Below, one piece after another: positions 1 through 6,391 of a stretch of DNA of 10,961 nucleotides (within the stretch, counting starts at the first letter, position 1; the number at the start of each line of letters is the position of its first letter). Position numbers and translations under genes: made by a program. The stretch spans positions 1,244-12,204 of the forward strand of contig DFWO01000045.1 of NCBI GenBank assembly GCA_002380945.1. The letters run 5' to 3'. The DNA is from Methylococcaceae bacterium UBA4132 (GTDB taxonomy: Bacteria > Pseudomonadota > Gammaproteobacteria > Methylococcales > Methylomonadaceae). The notes beneath the pieces were generated by a model. The model worked only from the letters and a program-made list of their open reading frames with translations. It made no database searches and was not told where the DNA came from.

Positions 1-791
1 ATGCGAATGGAATGATCGTAAATATCAGCAAAATAGCGTTTTGTGCGTTCATCAAATAAAGGTGATTCACTACGGCGAATGGCGGCTAATAATTCGCGTA
101 GTGGTGAGACGGTTTTGCGTAAAAAAATGAGTTCCCGTCTAATTTTCTGAATAGTCATTAATGTGTTTACAGAGGGTTGAATTAATAATTCATCTTCAAT
201 CCATTCAATCTGTTCATCAAACGCATCTTGTAGCGTAAAGTATTCATCAACGACTGCATCCATAATCATATAAGCTAGATAATCTGATTCCGCATTTCTT
301 AAGTGACTATCCTCATTAGCCAAGCGATTTAAAATTGGTTTGAATAGCCCGTCAGGTTTTTCCATAAAGGTAAACACAAAATTCTTTAATACCAAAATAC
401 TAATCTGTTCGTATTCGACATTGAAAGAGCCTTTACCTAAAGAGACGACTTTAAGAACAAAATACAGATAATCAGGATATTCCTCGAATTTAGTGCGTTG
501 ATGCGTATTTAAAATATCTTCCAGCACTAATGGGTGAATATTAAAGTGTTGTCCAATCGCATCAATAGTGGTGATTTCTGTTAAGCCATCAATCATAACC
601 CACGTTACACTGTCAGTGGTTTTGTAAGGCAGTAGTTCTTCAATTGAATTGATGGTGTTTTTTTCGAGGTTGGTTGAGTTGTAATTAACCACCATAATAT
701 TATGTGGGTGTTCATGTGCAGCACCAACATGTACCAGCGTACCAGGAGCTAAACCTGATTTTTTAGAAACGGAACTGAGAGATTCAGACAT
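1..791 (-). CDS. corA: CorA family magnesium/cobalt transport protein, C-terminus outside window
   Basis: CorA proteins are pentameric inner-membrane channels that import Mg2+ (also Co2+/Ni2+). I translated the minus strand from the ATG at 791-789. The frame stays open to the window edge, about 263 residues. The start reads MSESLSSVSKKSGLAPGTLV. Later stretches typical of the CorA cytoplasmic funnel are TWVMIDGL, HPLVLEDILN, RTKFEEYPDYLYFVLK, and QIEWIEDELL followed by an IRRELIFLRK helix that leads to the long stalk helix. The two C-terminal membrane helices and the GMN selectivity motif would lie beyond position 1, so channel integrity cannot be judged. The start overlaps the 3' end of queG by 8 bases (ATGTCTGA holds both signals), so translation is probably coupled to queG. 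The family call is firm; metal preference is inferred. Confidence 0.93.
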   Translation of the reverse strand, partial: MSESLSSVSKKSGLAPGTLVHVGAAHEHPHNIMVVNYNSTNLEKNTINSIEELLPYKTTDSVTWVMIDGLTEITTIDAIGQHFNIHPLVLEDILNTHQRTKFEEYPDYLYFVLKVVSLGKGSFNVEYEQISILVLKNFVFTFMEKPDGLFKPILNRLANEDSHLRNAESDYLAYMIMDAVVDEYFTLQDAFDEQIEWIEDELLIQPSVNTLMTIQKIRRELIFLRKTVSPLRELLAAIRRSESPLFDERTKRYFADIYDHSIR

Positions 792-1887
792 TATTGCTTA
801 TTAAAAGTGATTTATGTTGTTGAGCTAACGCCCATAATACATGCTCTTTGACTAGTTCAGCAGCATGGTCGAGTTTGGCTTTTAGTGCCTCAATAATCAG
901 TGGTGAGGCAGGCGCATTGCCTAACGCAACCGCAATATTCCTTAACCAGCGTTCATAGCCAATGCGGCGTATGGCTGAACCTTCGGTTTTGGCTAAAAAT
1001 TCAGCTTCACTCCATGTAAATACCGTGAGCAGTTGTTGGCTATTCAGTTGATGCCGAGGATTAAAATCTTTTTCTGCCGTGAGTTTGGCAAACCGATTCC
1101 ACGGGCAAATAATTTGGCAATCATCACAGCCATAAATACGGTTGCCTATTAACGGTCTTAAGGGTTCAGGAATAGCACTGTGTAACTCAATAGTGAGATA
1201 AGACACACAACGCCGCGCATCAACTTGATAAGGTGCGACAATGGCTTGAGTTGGACAGATATCCAGACAAGCACGACACTCGCCACAATGCGCAGTTGCT
1301 TTATTATCAATGGGTAAGGGCAGATTGGTATAAATTTCGCCCAGAAAAAACCACGAACCCGCTTGGCGATTGATTAAATTAGAATGTTTGCCTATCCAAC
1401 CTAAGCCTGCTTTTTCGGCGATGGCTTTTTCTAATACAGGCGCGCTATCGACAAATGCCCGCATTGTTGAGTTAGCATTAGGTAACAAAGCTATTTCCAT
1501 TTGTATGTTATCAATCAACTTTTGCAAACGGTTACGCATCATTTTGTGATAATCACGTCCTAAGGCATAGCGTGAAATATAGGCAGCGGTTGAGTCAGCT
1601 AGCAATTGATTCATTGTCTCGCGTGGTTCAGGTAAATAATCCATGCGCACCGAAATCACGCGCAGTGTGCCTTCGTGTAATAAAGCAGGGCGGCTACGTT
1701 TACTACCATGACGCTGCATATAGTCCATTTCGCCATGAAAATCACGCGCTAGCCAATGGTGTAAATGGTTTTCTGCTACTGTTAAATCAGTATCACTAAT
1801 ACCAATGTGTGCAAAACCCAGTTGTTGCCCCCAGTCTTTGATTTTTAGGGCAAGTGTTGCGAGTTGTTGTTCATTGTTGGTTGTCAC
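784..1887 (-). CDS. queG: Epoxyqueuosine reductase QueG
   Basis: QueG reduces epoxyqueuosine to queuosine in the wobble base of tRNA(Tyr, His, Asn, Asp), the last step of Q-tRNA synthesis in the cytoplasm. It uses a cobalamin cofactor and two [4Fe-4S] clusters. The 367-residue product has the usual family length. Residues 144-170 carry the conserved stretch FVDSAPVLEKA followed by GLGWIGKHSN. Ferredoxin-like cysteines are at 201, 204, 207 and 211 (CGECRACLDICP), with further ones at 227, 254, 257 and 261 (CDDCQIICPWNR), giving the eight needed for two clusters. The C-terminus (about 300-360) resembles the HEAT-like tRNA-binding part. The start codon is GTG (1887-1885). No ATG is available in frame before an upstream stop, and the neighbouring ATG at 1889 runs at once into TGA. 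The gene begins 1 base after the methyltransferase stop and overlaps corA by 8 bases, so it is probably co-transcribed and coupled. Confidence 0.97.
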   Translation of the reverse strand: MTTNNEQQLATLALKIKDWGQQLGFAHIGISDTDLTVAENHLHHWLARDFHGEMDYMQRHGSKRSRPALLHEGTLRVISVRMDYLPEPRETMNQLLADSTAAYISRYALGRDYHKMMRNRLQKLIDNIQMEIALLPNANSTMRAFVDSAPVLEKAIAEKAGLGWIGKHSNLINRQAGSWFFLGEIYTNLPLPIDNKATAHCGECRACLDICPTQAIVAPYQVDARRCVSYLTIELHSAIPEPLRPLIGNRIYGCDDCQIICPWNRFAKLTAEKDFNPRHQLNSQQLLTVFTWSEAEFLAKTEGSAIRRIGYERWLRNIAVALGNAPASPLIIEALKAKLDHAAELVKEHVLWALAQQHKSLLISNNV

Positions 1888-1888
1888 A

Positions 1889-2476
1889 TTAGGGTTTGGT
1901 GATATTCAAAAGCGTGGTCAGATAATCACTAGGTTCGTCTTTGAAAGCATAAGCTCCAATCTCTAAATTGCCAGTACGAGTAAAAATCCACGAAAAACCT
2001 GCCTCATCTAACACCTCGGTCAATGATTTTTCTGTAAAACCTGTTTTATGAGCAAAAAAATCACAGCCACTACGCTCAATTTCTACGCTCCAACCATAAA
2101 TAACATCTCGAACCATAATGGGACCTGCGGCAGATTGATACAACACATCATCTATATCAAGATTATTTGCCACCACTGTTTGCATAACCGCATGCATATC
2201 AGGAACACGAATATCTACAAAACCATCATCTTTAAGTACATGAATGAATCCAGCTAATACTTTCTTTGCGTCATGACGGTAATAGTGTTCCAGATTATGG
2301 GAACAATACACGGAATCATAGACAGCACTAGGCAAAGTTATCGGTTCGCGTGCATCACAAACTACATCGGAATTACCTTTTGGATCAATATCCAACAGAA
2401 CATGATCCCAGCCTGCATAATGCGATGGAATTGGGATGACTTTACTATTGCCACCAGCATTTAACACTTTTTTCAT
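1889..2476 (-). CDS. Class I SAM-dependent methyltransferase of unknown substrate
   Basis: This is a small Rossmann-fold methyltransferase of the Methyltransf_11 type, about 195 residues. From the N-terminus it shows motif I as KKVLNAGGNSK (a glycine-poor form of the SAM loop), the acidic end of strand 2 in LLDIDP, and CDAREPITLP. It then has DSVYCSHNLEHYY, typical of the motif IV-V area, and LKDDGFVDIRVPD after helix D. HKTGFTEKSLTEVLDEAGF is a common C-terminal stretch in this family. Substrate cannot be told from sequence. I chose ATG 2476-2474 because a GAGTGAG stretch lies about 7 bases before it. A GTG at 2488-2486 would add four residues (MSNR) but has no visible ribosome site. The gene sits 41 bases after pilE without a terminator and 1 base before queG. 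A role in modifying pilins or tRNA is only suggested by position. Confidence 0.85.
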   Translation of the reverse strand: MKKVLNAGGNSKVIPIPSHYAGWDHVLLDIDPKGNSDVVCDAREPITLPSAVYDSVYCSHNLEHYYRHDAKKVLAGFIHVLKDDGFVDIRVPDMHAVMQTVVANNLDIDDVLYQSAAGPIMVRDVIYGWSVEIERSGCDFFAHKTGFTEKSLTEVLDEAGFSWIFTRTGNLEIGAYAFKDEPSDYLTTLLNITKP

Positions 2477-2517
2477 TCTATTGCTCACTCAATTAAGATG
2501 TTGACTTTTATTAAATG

Positions 2518-2967
2518 CTATTTCCAGCAGTTGTTAGCATCTGTAGTAGTAGAGGAGTTTGATGTTTTTAAGCCGTCTTGATTAATGATAAGTGTAGCAC
2601 AATCAGTATCTACGGCTTGAACACCTATTGTAGTGGCAGTTAAGGTATAAGTTGTAGAGGAAACATCGCTCATAGCCAACGTATAATAGCCATTATCAGA
2701 GCTGGTGTTGCCTACTAAATTATAACTGCCCGCTGTACAGCTCCTAGTTGTTGCATTAATGTCTGTCGCATACTGCGTGCAATTTGCCCGATATTTTTCC
2801 TGTGCCTGTTGCAAAGCGATTAATGCGACTTTCGCATCTGAGCGTTTAGCACGCATGATATAGCGTTGATAAGAGGGATAGGCTATCATTGCTAGAATCC
2901 CAATAATAACAACGACTATCATTAACTCAATCAGAGTAAAGCCTTGGTTTTTTTTAGCTATGGTCAT
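2518..2967 (-). CDS. pilE: PilE-like type IV minor pilin
   Basis: This is a class III prepilin: leader MTIAKKNQG, then the PilD (prepilin peptidase) site G/FTLIE, with Glu at mature position 5. A hydrophobic helix follows (about 24 residues from FTLIELMIVVVIIGIL). After it comes the amphipathic N-terminal alpha helix (RYIMRAKRSDAKVALIALQQ...) and then EKYRANCTQYATDIN, typical of the PilE/ComP branch. The globular part has Cys pairs (NCTQY...RSC and TDC...NNCWK at the C-terminus) that probably form the disulfide D-region. Length is about 149 residues, normal for the family. Start: an ATG at 2976 lies inside the GGATGGGA ribosome-binding stretch, so I prefer the ATG at 2967-2965, three bases after GGGA. 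It is placed head-to-head with the fimT-pilW-pilX-pilV operon, whereas Pseudomonas has pilE at the end of the same operon. It reads on into methyltransferase-queG-corA. Confidence 0.93.
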   Translation of the reverse strand: MTIAKKNQGFTLIELMIVVVIIGILAMIAYPSYQRYIMRAKRSDAKVALIALQQAQEKYRANCTQYATDINATTRSCTAGSYNLVGNTSSDNGYYTLAMSDVSSTTYTLTATTIGVQAVDTDCATLIINQDGLKTSNSSTTTDANNCWK

Positions 2968-3328
2968 TGTTCCCATCCAGTAAAAATTATTAATGTGCTA
3001 ATGTACTAAAGAATAACATAACCTTTACAATCCAAGTTTGATTTTGAGCAACCAATCAGTCAATGCAGGGCTTTAAAAATTCATTCTCAAACAACAAGCA
3101 CCGAATAACTTGTTCGTACTGAAATTTTAGATGATTATCCTTAGTTATCATTTTGTATTTTCATCTTAAATTTACGCATTCATAACACGACTTAAGTAAA
3201 TTAAAACTTAAGGACTGCCATTGACAGTCAAATAATGACAAAAATATCACAATATTGATCTTGTGGGGTAAAAAGTAGGCAAGTTAATTTTGCCAAAAGC
3301 AGGTCTAATAGGTTTTTCTTCTGAGCTT

Positions 3329-3352
3329 AACCAGCTATTCAATAAGTTGGTT
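3329..3352. repeat. 8-bp inverted repeat, possible hairpin
   Basis: AACCAGCT at 3329-3336 pairs with AGTTGGTT at 3345-3352 (seven Watson-Crick pairs and one G-T pair in RNA), with an 8-base loop. No T-run follows, so it is not a terminator. It may be part of a leader RNA or a protein site in the pilin control region. Confidence 0.4.
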
Positions 3353-3364
3353 TGTAATATATGG

Positions 3365-3397
3365 TCATATAACGACAAAAAATGTCATTCTATATGA
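3365..3397. repeat. Nested inverted repeat in pilin control region
   Basis: An outer perfect pair TCATATA (3365-3371) / TATATGA (3391-3397) encloses an inner pair GACA (3374-3377) / TGTC (3383-3386) around an A5 loop. The arms are joined by a 2-base and a 4-base internal bulge. This could be a stem-loop in a long fimT leader or an operator. It lies about 100 bases upstream of the proposed -10 element, so it would be transcribed only from a promoter further upstream. Confidence 0.45.
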
Positions 3398-3497
3398 AGT
3401 GGTGGAATAAAAAATAGGATGATTAGGTTTGCCCCCAAGTCAAAGCAAGTAGTAGGGTAAGGGTTATTATTTAAGTTTAATAAAGTTACAAACACGC

Positions 3498-3506
3498 TGG
3501 TATAAA
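3498..3506 (+). promoter_or_regulatory. Extended -10 promoter of the minor-pilin operon (predicted)
   Basis: TG at 3498-3499, one base, then TATAAA at 3501-3506 match the extended -10 element (TGnTATAAT). No good -35 hexamer sits at the normal distance, which extended -10 promoters tolerate. Transcription would start near 3513, leaving a leader of about 40 bases before fimT. This position also argues against the upstream in-frame ATG at 3509. Confidence 0.5.
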
Positions 3507-3543
3507 ATATGCTTCATGTTGATAAATTATCATTACTACTTAT

Positions 3544-3549
3544 GGAGGG
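3544..3549 (+). promoter_or_regulatory. Ribosome-binding site that decides the fimT start
   Basis: GGAGGG at 3544-3549 lies 4-7 bases before the ATG at 3554. The longer in-frame start at 3509 has no such site and would place 15 extra residues before the prepilin leader. Confidence 0.8.
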
Positions 3550-3553
3550 TAGT

Positions 3554-4126
3554 ATGAACGAAAACAAAGGATTTACACTGATAGAGTTAATGGTCGTAAT
3601 TGCTATTGTTGGCATTGTGACCAGTCTTGCTATACCAACATTTGGCAGTATGATGCAGCGTAATCAATTGAAAGCCGCTGTGCAATCGTTTCAGGATGAT
3701 ATGCAGTTTGCACACACGCAGGCGATTAAGCGAAGCCAAAATATTTTAATTAATCACACTCGTGTCTCTACAGCGGCGGGGAACTGGTGTTATGGTTTGA
3801 CTACTAACGCTTCATGCAATTGTGATCCAAATGCTGATGGCAACACTAGTGATAGCACTTGTGAAATAAAAACTGTTTCAGGAGCGAGTTTTAATACGAT
3901 TAAAATGTTTTCCGACACAGGGAATAGTTCTTTTGATTTTAGGCGTGGAACGATAGGAGCAAATGGCGTTACTTTTAATACGACTAGTTATGCTGCCCGT
4001 GTTGTTTTTTCCGCCGCAGGGCGAGTCAGAATCTGTACTCCACCGACAGTTTCTAACACTGTGGCTGCGGCTAACCGACCTGTTGGTACAGTAGGATTAT
4101 CGGCTACCGTCCCTGATTGTTCCTAG
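3554..4126 (+). CDS. fimT: FimT/GspH-family minor pseudopilin
   Basis: A minor pilin of the GspH/FimT family (FimU in Pseudomonas), about 190 residues, expected in the inner membrane before assembly into the pilus tip complex. The leader MNENKG precedes the prepilin peptidase site G/FTLIE with Glu5, and the hydrophobic helix FTLIELMVVIAIVGIVTSLAIP follows. The stretch MQRNQLKAAVQSFQDDMQFAHTQAIKRSQNI is typical of the family's long helix. The globular domain contains CDPNADGNTSDS at 3824-3859, a D-x-N-x-D-G loop like a Ca2+ site. GRVR at about residues 156-159 (4019-4030) fits the GRxR motif reported for DNA-binding FimT of natural transformation. Two C-terminal Cys (ICTPP...PDCS) may form a disulfide. 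First gene of the operon; pilW follows 13 bases after the stop. FimT and FimU cannot be told apart with certainty. Confidence 0.92.
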   Translation: MNENKGFTLIELMVVIAIVGIVTSLAIPTFGSMMQRNQLKAAVQSFQDDMQFAHTQAIKRSQNILINHTRVSTAAGNWCYGLTTNASCNCDPNADGNTSDSTCEIKTVSGASFNTIKMFSDTGNSSFDFRRGTIGANGVTFNTTSYAARVVFSAAGRVRICTPPTVSNTVAAANRPVGTVGLSATVPDCS

Positions 4127-4139
4127 TAATGGAGATAGT

Positions 4140-4949
4140 ATGATGAAAAAGCAACAGGGTTTAACATTAATAGAAATTATGATTGCCTTGGTATTAGGGC
4201 TATTTATTATTGCTGTCACTTTAACTATTTATATCAACATTATAAAAAGTAGTGGTGATACGATGAAATCGGCGCGGTTAAATCACGACTTGGGTATGAC
4301 AATGTCATTAATGACCAATGACATTAAACGCGCAGGTTATTGGGGTGGAGCAGTTATAGGTGCTAGTAGTTTAAATAATCCTTTTACTGTTGATGAACTT
4401 ACCTCACCTGCTACAGCAGCTAGGACTAATGTCCAGATTCTTACCGCAAATTCAACCACAGTTGCAGATCCTGGAACTTGTATTCTTTATACTTACGATG
4501 CTGACGGTGATGGTGTCGTCGATCCTAATGAATATTATGGTTTTAGGTTGAACGTAGGCAGTATTCAAATGCGTACAACTGGCACTACCACAGCGAATTG
4601 TACAGATGGTAACTGGGAAAGAATTACCGATGAAAATATGATTAATATTACCGATGTGCAGTTTAGTTTTGCATCAATGGTAGCAACGGCTGCAACCACC
4701 GCCGCCGCGAGTTACCCAGAATTAACAGCTACCTCACGTTGCTACAATCCTAACGCTACTCCGCCTGATACTAATAGTTTAATCTGTAGTGTCGATCCTG
4801 CCCCCGTAGCAAATCAGAAAATGGGGCAAAACCGAGTAGTGAATATTCGACTGACAGGGAAATTAATCGGTGCTGATAATGCTGAGGTCATAAAAGGACT
4901 GAGTGATTCAGTAAAAATCAGAAGTATCCGTATTTTTATTCGACCGTAA
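4140..4949 (+). CDS. pilW: Type IV pilus minor pilin PilW
   Basis: PilW is a minor pilin of the tip/priming complex that starts pilus assembly. The 269 residues match the usual PilW length (about 270). The leader MMKKQQG is followed by the G/LTLIE cleavage site with Glu5 and a hydrophobic helix (LTLIEIMIALVLGLFIIAVT). The stretch LNHDLGMTMSLMTNDIKRAGYWGGA is diagnostic of PilW (compare the usual DIRRAGYWG). Residues 120-131 (4497-4532) read DADGDGVVDPNE, which meets the canonical EF-hand loop: Asp at 1, 3 and 5, Gly at 6, Val at 8, Glu at 12. The ribosome site GGAG at 4131-4134 is 5 bases from this ATG and 8 bases from the next one (4143), so either may be used. pilX starts 17 bases after the stop with its own GGGAG site. 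Cysteines are few (about four), unlike the pilV-like protein downstream. Confidence 0.93.
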   Translation: MMKKQQGLTLIEIMIALVLGLFIIAVTLTIYINIIKSSGDTMKSARLNHDLGMTMSLMTNDIKRAGYWGGAVIGASSLNNPFTVDELTSPATAARTNVQILTANSTTVADPGTCILYTYDADGDGVVDPNEYYGFRLNVGSIQMRTTGTTTANCTDGNWERITDENMINITDVQFSFASMVATAATTAAASYPELTATSRCYNPNATPPDTNSLICSVDPAPVANQKMGQNRVVNIRLTGKLIGADNAEVIKGLSDSVKIRSIRIFIRP

Positions 4950-4966
4950 TTAAGGGAGATTTAATC

Positions 4967-6301
4967 ATGAAAACTATACTACATAGCCTTAAGTTACAAC
5001 GTGGAGTCGCCAGTTTATTAACGGCGATTGTTCTGCTTATCTGTATTACATTGGTCGTTTTGTTCACTGCAAAAACCATCTTGACAGAAACCAAAATAAC
5101 GGCAGATGATTACCGTACCAGTCAGGCAACCGCAGCGGCGCAGGCGGCAATGGATCGCGCTACCGCTTATGTTGGGACAGGTAGTATGGATCACGATGGC
5201 GATTCTACTCCTGATTTTACAACACCAACAACTGCACAATTGCCTAACGCGGCATCTTGTGCAATACCTGCGGGAACGCCTGCTTCTGCTGAAACCCTTG
5301 CCTCAAGCGGACAAAGTACAATTGAACTCTATTACTTTGTCAATACACCTACTTATGATCATGACAATGATGCTACCACAGCAGCCATTACTAATCCGTG
5401 TTGTGTTGCGGGGGATGCAACCTGCCTTGCTACAGCACCATTAGATACGGGTTTAATTGTTGCAAAAGGCTGGAGTGATGACTGTACTGCGGTGCGTACT
5501 ATCTCACAATGCCTAGGCTCAGTTAAAATTCTTAATGCAACTGGTCCAGAACAGCCTTTTGTGACTCACGGTTCTATAGGTATTGCAGGTAATGCAACCT
5601 TTATTAATCGCTATACCAACAGCAATATTTGGACAGGCGGTGCTTTAGATTCCTCTGGCGCGGCTTTTGCAACCTATTTAAGACCTGCAAGCACACAATT
5701 TAGTGACCTTAGCTTAATCCAATTGAATGCAGGTTGCCCTAATCCTTGTGATCCTGGCACAGCAAGCAATAATGTGCGTTTAGTTTCTAATACCAAGGCA
5801 GGCTATGGTGTGGATGTTATTGGCAACGACCCTTCTTTGGGTAACTTAACCCCGACTGAGTTTTTTGCAATGTTTTTTGGTGCCAACACTAAAGCCGATA
5901 TTAAGTCTATGGCAAATGATCAAGGGCAATTGTATAGCGATCCAGCACAAGCAAACGGCAAAACAGGGCTGATTTGGGTAGAGGGATCAGGCAGTGCGCC
6001 CAATACTATCGGCACACCCGATCTCCTTACCACTACACCCGCCACTGCAAAGCCTGCTATTTTAATTGTCAATGGTGATTTAACCATAGGTGCTAATTCT
6101 GTGCTTCATGGTTTTATTTATGTGACAGGGACTTTAACGGTCAATGGTGGTCCAGAAATATACGGCTCTATCGTTAGCGAAAGTGGTATTACAAGTGGAA
6201 ATGGTAATCCAAAAATCATTTTTGTTCCTATGGGTGGTTATGGTAACCCGCCGCCACCATCTATTCCAACGAGGCTATCTGGCTCGTGGAAAGATTGGTA
6301 A
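4967..6301 (+). CDS. pilX: PilX-like pilus assembly protein with long C-terminal domain
   Basis: The N-terminus (residues 10-60) fits the PilX_N family: QRGVASLL, a single hydrophobic helix at about 15-37, then a polar helix ending in SQATAAAQAAMDRATAYV. As in other PilX proteins there is no clear Glu5. PilX takes part in the minor-pilin tip complex. The product has 444 residues, over twice a Pseudomonas-type PilX. The extra part contains two Asp-rich loops (DHDGDSTPD at residues 75-83 and DHDND from 131) that resemble thrombospondin-type-3 Ca2+ loops, and Cys pairs at PCC and CP..PC. Residues about 364-425 have short repeated beta strands (LIVNGDLTIG, FIYVTGTLTVNG, IYGSIVSESG) like a bactofilin-type or right-handed beta-helix. 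It has a good ribosome site (GGGAG, 8 bases before ATG). The pilX call rests on the N-terminus and position; the C-terminal role is unknown. Confidence 0.85.
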   Translation: MKTILHSLKLQRGVASLLTAIVLLICITLVVLFTAKTILTETKITADDYRTSQATAAAQAAMDRATAYVGTGSMDHDGDSTPDFTTPTTAQLPNAASCAIPAGTPASAETLASSGQSTIELYYFVNTPTYDHDNDATTAAITNPCCVAGDATCLATAPLDTGLIVAKGWSDDCTAVRTISQCLGSVKILNATGPEQPFVTHGSIGIAGNATFINRYTNSNIWTGGALDSSGAAFATYLRPASTQFSDLSLIQLNAGCPNPCDPGTASNNVRLVSNTKAGYGVDVIGNDPSLGNLTPTEFFAMFFGANTKADIKSMANDQGQLYSDPAQANGKTGLIWVEGSGSAPNTIGTPDLLTTTPATAKPAILIVNGDLTIGANSVLHGFIYVTGTLTVNGGPEIYGSIVSESGITSGNGNPKIIFVPMGGYGNPPPPSIPTRLSGSWKDW

Positions 6302-6328
6302 CTAGCACTCTCATTTATAGCGATAATC

Positions 6329-6343
6329 CTCTTTGACAAAGAG
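6329..6343. repeat. 15-bp palindrome in the pilX-pilV gap
   Basis: CTCTTTG-A-CAAAGAG is a perfect 7-base dyad in the 84-base gap between the pilX-like and pilV-like genes. A flanking TAAT/ATTA pair could extend it as RNA. No T-run follows, so it is not a terminator. A processing hairpin or operator that tunes expression of the large protein is possible. Confidence 0.4.
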
Positions 6344-6379
6344 CTTATTACTCACACAGCGTATGATCACATAACCATT

Positions 6380-6383
6380 GAGG
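6380..6383 (+). promoter_or_regulatory. Ribosome-binding site that decides the pilV-like start
   Basis: GAGG at 6380-6383 lies only 2 bases before the first ATG (6386) but 8 bases before the second (6392). The second ATG is therefore the likelier start and gives the leader MKSPIKKYQG. Confidence 0.6.
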
Positions 6384-6391
6384 CTATGAAC

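Larger units (their letters stand above)
2977..3497. other. AT-rich divergent intergenic region between pilE and fimT
   Basis: No open frame here resembles a gene. The stretch is strongly A/T rich and must hold the control region of pilE (leftward) and the minor-pilin operon (rightward). Besides the two hairpins listed separately I see a 17-base dyad at 3278-3294 (GGCAA, 7 bases, TTGCC), a 6-base inverted repeat at 3093-3114 (AACAAG/CTTGTT, 10-base loop) and an ATGAT/ATCAT pair at 3131-3151. I could not find a convincing -35/-10 pair for pilE, nor a sigma-54 -24/-12 element on either strand. The length, over 500 bases for two promoters, leaves room for a long 5' leader or several regulator sites. 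Confidence 0.6.

Noticed and set aside
1572..2464. Plus-strand frames of 63-75 codons opposite queG and the methyltransferase.
   Set aside because: They are antisense to well-supported genes and have no recognisable product or start signal.
3263..3280. Weak GG-N10-GC match to a sigma-54 -24/-12 promoter.
   Set aside because: Most of the TGGCAC and TTGC consensus is absent, and it lies about 270 bases from fimT.
3278..3480. Pieces resembling a cyclic-di-GMP (GEMM) riboswitch: GGTCTAATAGG near 3302 and, on the minus strand, GGCAAACC near 3430.
   Set aside because: The pieces do not come in the right order or spacing, and the GNRA loop, the CGCAAAGC element and the closing stem are missing.
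3509..3553. Longer start of fimT at ATG 3509.
   Set aside because: It overlaps the proposed promoter, has no ribosome site and adds 15 residues before a normal short prepilin leader.
5106..5444. A 112-codon plus-strand frame inside the pilX-like gene.
   Set aside because: It is an out-of-frame shadow of a convincing PilX_N coding region and has a composition unlike a protein.
6333..6367. TTGACA (6333-6338) and TATGAT (6362-6367) as an internal promoter before the pilV-like gene.
   Set aside because: The spacing is 23 bases, far from the 16-18 needed, and TTGACA is part of the palindrome.
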